A stretch of DNA of 47,290 nucleotides, from the NCBI GenBank assembly GCA_044361365.1, contig JBIKIW010000007.1:1-47290 (forward strand), given 5' to 3'. The position numbers and the translations under genes are program-made. The notes under the pieces are model-generated. The model worked only from the letters and a program-made list of their open reading frames with translations. It did not search any database and was not told the DNA's origin. Shown piece after piece: positions 44,418-47,290 of the stretch. The first letter of the stretch is position 1. Each line of letters begins with the position of its first letter. The stretch is from JBIKIW01 sp044361365 (GTDB taxonomy: Bacteria; Patescibacteriota; JACMRA01).

Positions 44418-45545
44418 TTAAACTTCTTCTGCCAAGCCTTCTTCTTCCGCAGCTTCATCTTGTTCTTTAGTGTTTGGTTGAGTCATTAAATTTAACTGTA
44501 GTTTTCTTGATTCTTCAAATTTTTTCATGATCATATTTTCAGCCAAACTCATTAGTTCTGGGTTGTTGTAAAAGCTTTTTTTAGCACCTTCACGACCAAC
44601 TCCAAGTTTTTCAATTGTACCATCTTCTCTAATCAAAGAGTAGGTGTTTCCATTTTTCTCAATAACACCATACCCTGCTCCAATATCTAAAATCTCACCG
44701 GCTTTACTAAACACCCCTGGTTCGTCAAAAATAAGGTCAAATTCTACAGTTTTAAACGGGGCTGCAACTTTGTTTTTAACAACCTTGACGCGAATTCTTA
44801 CTCCAACATTGTCAGTTCCAGATTTTAAATTACCTACTTTTCTAACCTCAAATCTCTGAGAAGCGTAGAATTTAAGAGCTTGTCCGCCAGTTGTAGTCTC
44901 AGGGTTTCCAAAAACAACTCCAATTTTTAACCTAAGCTGGTTTATAAAAATTAAAACAGTTTTGGATTTTGAAATTGCAGCAGTTAATTTTCTTAGAGCT
45001 TGACTCATAAGCCTTGCCTGCACACCCATTGAAGAGTCTCCCATCTCACCCTCTAATTCAGATTTAGGTACCAAAGCCGCAACTGAATCAACGACGATAA
45101 CATCGAAGGCGTTTGATCTAACAAGGTTATCCACAATCTCCAAAGCTTCCTCACCACTATTTGGTTGAGAGATGTACAAATCTTCCAAATTAACCCCAAA
45201 AGCAATAGCTCTACCAGGGTCTAATGCATGCTCTGCATCAATGAAAGCAGCTATTCCACCACTTTTTTGAGCTTGGGCTATAGCAGATAAAGCTAAAGAT
45301 GTTTTACCACTAGCTTCTGGACCATAAACCTCTACAATCCTCCCCTTTGGTAAACCACCTACACCTGTAGCTAGGTTGATTGAAAGTGATCCTGTAGGAA
45401 CAACTTCAACATTTTTATCTGCAATATCATTCATTTTCATTATGGCACCTTTACCATAAGATGTTTGAATTTGAGATATAACCATATCTGCCATTTTTCT
45501 TCTATCGGTTTGGTCAGTTGGTGTTGACACTGGTTTCTTTTTCAT
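44418..45545 (-). CDS. recA: RecA recombinase
   Basis: Full-length RecA (375 residues from the ATG at 45545): Walker A GPEASGKTS, IDAEHALDPGRA, VDSVAALVPKSELEGEMGD, loop L1 MGVQARLMSQALRKL, INQLRLKIGVVFGNPETTTGG and an acidic C-terminal tail. It promotes homologous pairing, strand exchange and the SOS response. A TTG 13 codons upstream keeps the frame open, but that TTG is part of a TTGACA hexamer, so the ATG after it is the start. No LexA box was recognised. A consensus DnaA box (TGTGGATAA, 45600-45608) lies in the divergent upstream gap. Confidence 0.97.
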   Translation of the reverse strand: MKKKPVSTPTDQTDRRKMADMVISQIQTSYGKGAIMKMNDIADKNVEVVPTGSLSINLATGVGGLPKGRIVEVYGPEASGKTSLALSAIAQAQKSGGIAAFIDAEHALDPGRAIAFGVNLEDLYISQPNSGEEALEIVDNLVRSNAFDVIVVDSVAALVPKSELEGEMGDSSMGVQARLMSQALRKLTAAISKSKTVLIFINQLRLKIGVVFGNPETTTGGQALKFYASQRFEVRKVGNLKSGTDNVGVRIRVKVVKNKVAAPFKTVEFDLIFDEPGVFSKAGEILDIGAGYGVIEKNGNTYSLIREDGTIEKLGVGREGAKKSFYNNPELMSLAENMIMKKFEESRKLQLNLMTQPNTKEQDEAAEEEGLAEEV

Positions 45546-45655
45546 ATATAAAGTAATAAGTTTATAGTATTTACCTTTTGTCAAAAATAATTTAAAGACT
45601 GTGGATAAAGGTGTTGATTACTTACAAACCCGATTAAATAAATAAAAACACACAT

Positions 45656-46678
45656 ATGATTAAATCTGTAAAACTTGTAAAACTTGTTTATATTCTAACA
45701 CTACTATTTTTATTTGTTTTAGAATTTATGAGTCCGTTGACTTATGCACAAGAAACCTTTAACAAATCCCTAGTTTTTAAAGATAATGATATCTACTCAC
45801 TACCAAAAGACTTTAGCTCACCTCAAAGTATTCAGATTTACCTGGAGTCAAAGGGTAGTATTCTAGCAAATACCTCTATAGTTTCAGGTTTATATGCTGG
45901 AGGTGAGTGTGCTGTTGTTAATGGTAGTAATGTTTGCTACACCCAAGATCCCATATATGACGCAAATAAATTTCCAGGTATTGTGGATAACCTAAACCCT
46001 TCTAAAAACTTAGCTCCATACAACGGGATGACTATTAAATTCTCAGATTTTGTCTGGATGGTTTCTAGGGCAGATTTTGGCAGCGGTTGCGATTTAACCT
46101 ATCAAGGTGATATTTGCTATCAAAATAGTGTTAAACCTATAAACCCAGCCTTCATTCTTTCCCTAATTCAAAAAGAATCTAGGTTAGTTTATGGCCCGTG
46201 TGCTAAAATAGATGCTGATACTAACACAGCTTGCCAGCCGTACAGTCAGGTTGGAAATATAAACAAACTAGCTTTTCGCATGGATAGAGCAACTGGGTAT
46301 TTTTGTTTTGAAACTACCGATAAAACTAAAGGTTGTTGGGATGAAAACCCATCATGGAGATCGTATAAAGGTCTTTTTAGGCAAGTTTATCACGCAACTA
46401 GAAGAATTAGACTGTTAGAGCAAATGTGTATAAAGGGTGGTGTTTATTCTTTTAAGAACTCTGCGGGTGATTTTAAGGTTGGTAACACTGTTAATATTGA
46501 TGGTGAGCAGACTCTACTACAAAATGGAATAACTTGTGCACTGTATGTATATACTCCTCATTTTTGGGGAAACAACTTGCACTGGCTAATCATGTCAGAT
46601 CTTAATGCATTTTTTGATTTTAGAGATGAGTACAACCTACCAGATAATTATAAACCAAAAAAAATATCTCCCGATTAA
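45656..46678 (+). CDS. Secreted lytic-transglycosylase-like protein
   Basis: 340 residues with a signal peptide (about 1-31, ending LTYAQE). The mature part has SIQIYLESKGSILAN, a putative catalytic Glu174 in NPAFILSLIQKESRLVYG and a conserved-looking tail region WRSYKGLFRQVYHATRRIRLL, in the style of lysozyme-fold murein hydrolases. About a dozen cysteines, many in the pattern of exported disulphide-bonded proteins, fit oxidation by the DsbA-like protein. Divergent from recA. Substrate is presumably peptidoglycan; this is inferred. Confidence 0.72.
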   Translation: MIKSVKLVKLVYILTLLFLFVLEFMSPLTYAQETFNKSLVFKDNDIYSLPKDFSSPQSIQIYLESKGSILANTSIVSGLYAGGECAVVNGSNVCYTQDPIYDANKFPGIVDNLNPSKNLAPYNGMTIKFSDFVWMVSRADFGSGCDLTYQGDICYQNSVKPINPAFILSLIQKESRLVYGPCAKIDADTNTACQPYSQVGNINKLAFRMDRATGYFCFETTDKTKGCWDENPSWRSYKGLFRQVYHATRRIRLLEQMCIKGGVYSFKNSAGDFKVGNTVNIDGEQTLLQNGITCALYVYTPHFWGNNLHWLIMSDLNAFFDFRDEYNLPDNYKPKKISPD

Positions 46679-47290
46679 AGTCTATTTTAAAGGTTTTGAC
46701 TATATAAAAACACGTGTTTTGGAATATATAAAATACAATTTGTAAAAAAGTTATTCGCTAAAAACTTAAAAGCATCAAAAACAACAACTGTGGTTAATTT
46801 TGGACTAATTAAAACTCTGTGTTGATAAAATATACTCCATTTCTCCGATCATTTATAAGTCCGTTGTTACGTTTCTAAGACTAGCAAGTCATCCATCCAA
46901 GTAATTAGTAGTATTGGGTATTTTAAATTTATAATTCTATCTCTTTTTAAAGATAAAGAGATAGTCTAAGTTGGTTTGAATTGATCTTATGGGCGACCTT
47001 AACCTTCTATCCTTACCTACTTGTTTAGGGTTTGGTTGTTTTTTCATTGAGAAAAACTTTATTTACTTAGAGTTAATAGCTAAACATTAATCTAAAAGCA
47101 TATTCTTAAACGGTAGTTAAACTACCTAATAAGATTTGTAGCTATAAGTCTGGGATTAATTTATAGGAACTAGACTAGTTAGCAAACACTAACTAAACTA
47201 ATTTCTATGATATACAGACAAAGATTAAGCAATTACAATTTAAAAAAAATAATTCATCATTTTTGTGTAGATATAGACGCTACAAAAACA
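46679..47290. other. Terminal noncoding region with hairpins
   Basis: No convincing coding frame to the window edge. Contains the palindrome AAAACACGTGTTTT (about 46707-46720), a 10-bp hairpin CTATCTCTTT/AAAGAGATAG (46938-46965, 8-nt loop), a 6-bp hairpin GGTAGT/ACTACC (about 47112-47126) and TGTTGATAA, one mismatch from a DnaA box (about 46820-46828). I could not match it to tmRNA, RNase P RNA, SRP RNA, 5S or 16S. Confidence 0.5.

Noticed and set aside
45546..45584. Longer RecA N-terminus from an upstream TTG
   Set aside because: That TTG is part of a TTGACA hexamer and the added residues are not RecA-like.
46679..47290. tmRNA, RNase P RNA, SRP RNA or 5S rRNA in the terminal gap and other intergenic regions
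   Set aside because: I looked for their conserved cores in both strands and found none; only simple hairpins are present.

Overview
The window is an AT-rich bacterial chromosome segment, most probably from a Candidate Phyla Radiation (Patescibacteria) organism. This is inferred from gene content and architecture and not from a tree: a divergent short NusB-like protein beside rpmF, an enlarged nucleoside-diphosphate kinase, RNase Y, secreted lysozyme-like proteins, few biosynthetic genes, many small unknown membrane proteins, start codons that mostly lack a Shine-Dalgarno sequence, and a 23S rRNA gene unlinked from 16S and 5S. UGA is read as stop. I cannot name the phylum-level group.

Layout. 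0-9 kb: edge of an HTH transposase-like gene; a chimeric gene (serine hydrolase, C-terminal half of leucyl-tRNA synthetase, Nudix and HAD domains); tRNA-Val; CDF-like membrane protein; RNase Y; two tRNA-Arg genes; xseB; a membrane thioredoxin; a 200-bp imperfect palindrome; an arginine-deiminase-superfamily enzyme. 9-18 kb: an AAA ATPase fused to a TOPRIM/DUF4435-like domain (PARIS/OLD-like defence candidate), an RGG-rich DEAD-box helicase, superoxide dismutase, an orphan solute-binding protein with an RNA methyltransferase, and glyA. 17.8-20.7 kb: a translation operon (rpsI-rpmA-rpmF-nusB-like) ending in a flavoprotein that has lost its redox cysteines.

20.7-24.7 kb: a restriction-modification enzyme split in two by a DUF3800 gene. 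24.8-29.5 kb: a creatininase-family enzyme, two paralogous membrane proteins, and a large secreted protein with a ricin-type lectin and a papain-like C-terminus. 29.5-32.9 kb: a stand-alone 23S rRNA gene with its own promoter and a long RNase III-type processing stem, followed at once by rpmB. 33-37 kb: gmd, a photolyase-related protein without its iron-sulphur cysteines, and small metabolic genes. 37.3-42.5 kb: a defence block with HicBA, a Shedu-family nuclease, and a type IIG restriction-modification gene invaded in frame by palindromic repeats and a DUF559 endonuclease domain. 42.9-46.7 kb: ndk, a resuscitation-factor-like muralytic protein, recA and a secreted lytic-transglycosylase-like protein.

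Themes. Protein genes run almost entirely on the minus strand, with plus-strand exceptions at 14-16 kb, 33-34 kb and after 45.6 kb. Four or more defence-type loci lie within 33 kb. Palindromic DNA is prominent: a ~100-bp hairpin repeat in three copies, each just 3' of a minus-strand gene; in-frame hairpin repeats in two coding sequences; and a large palindrome by a tRNA gene. The most unusual items are the chimeric LeuRS gene and the repeat/DUF559 cassette inside the type IIG gene.
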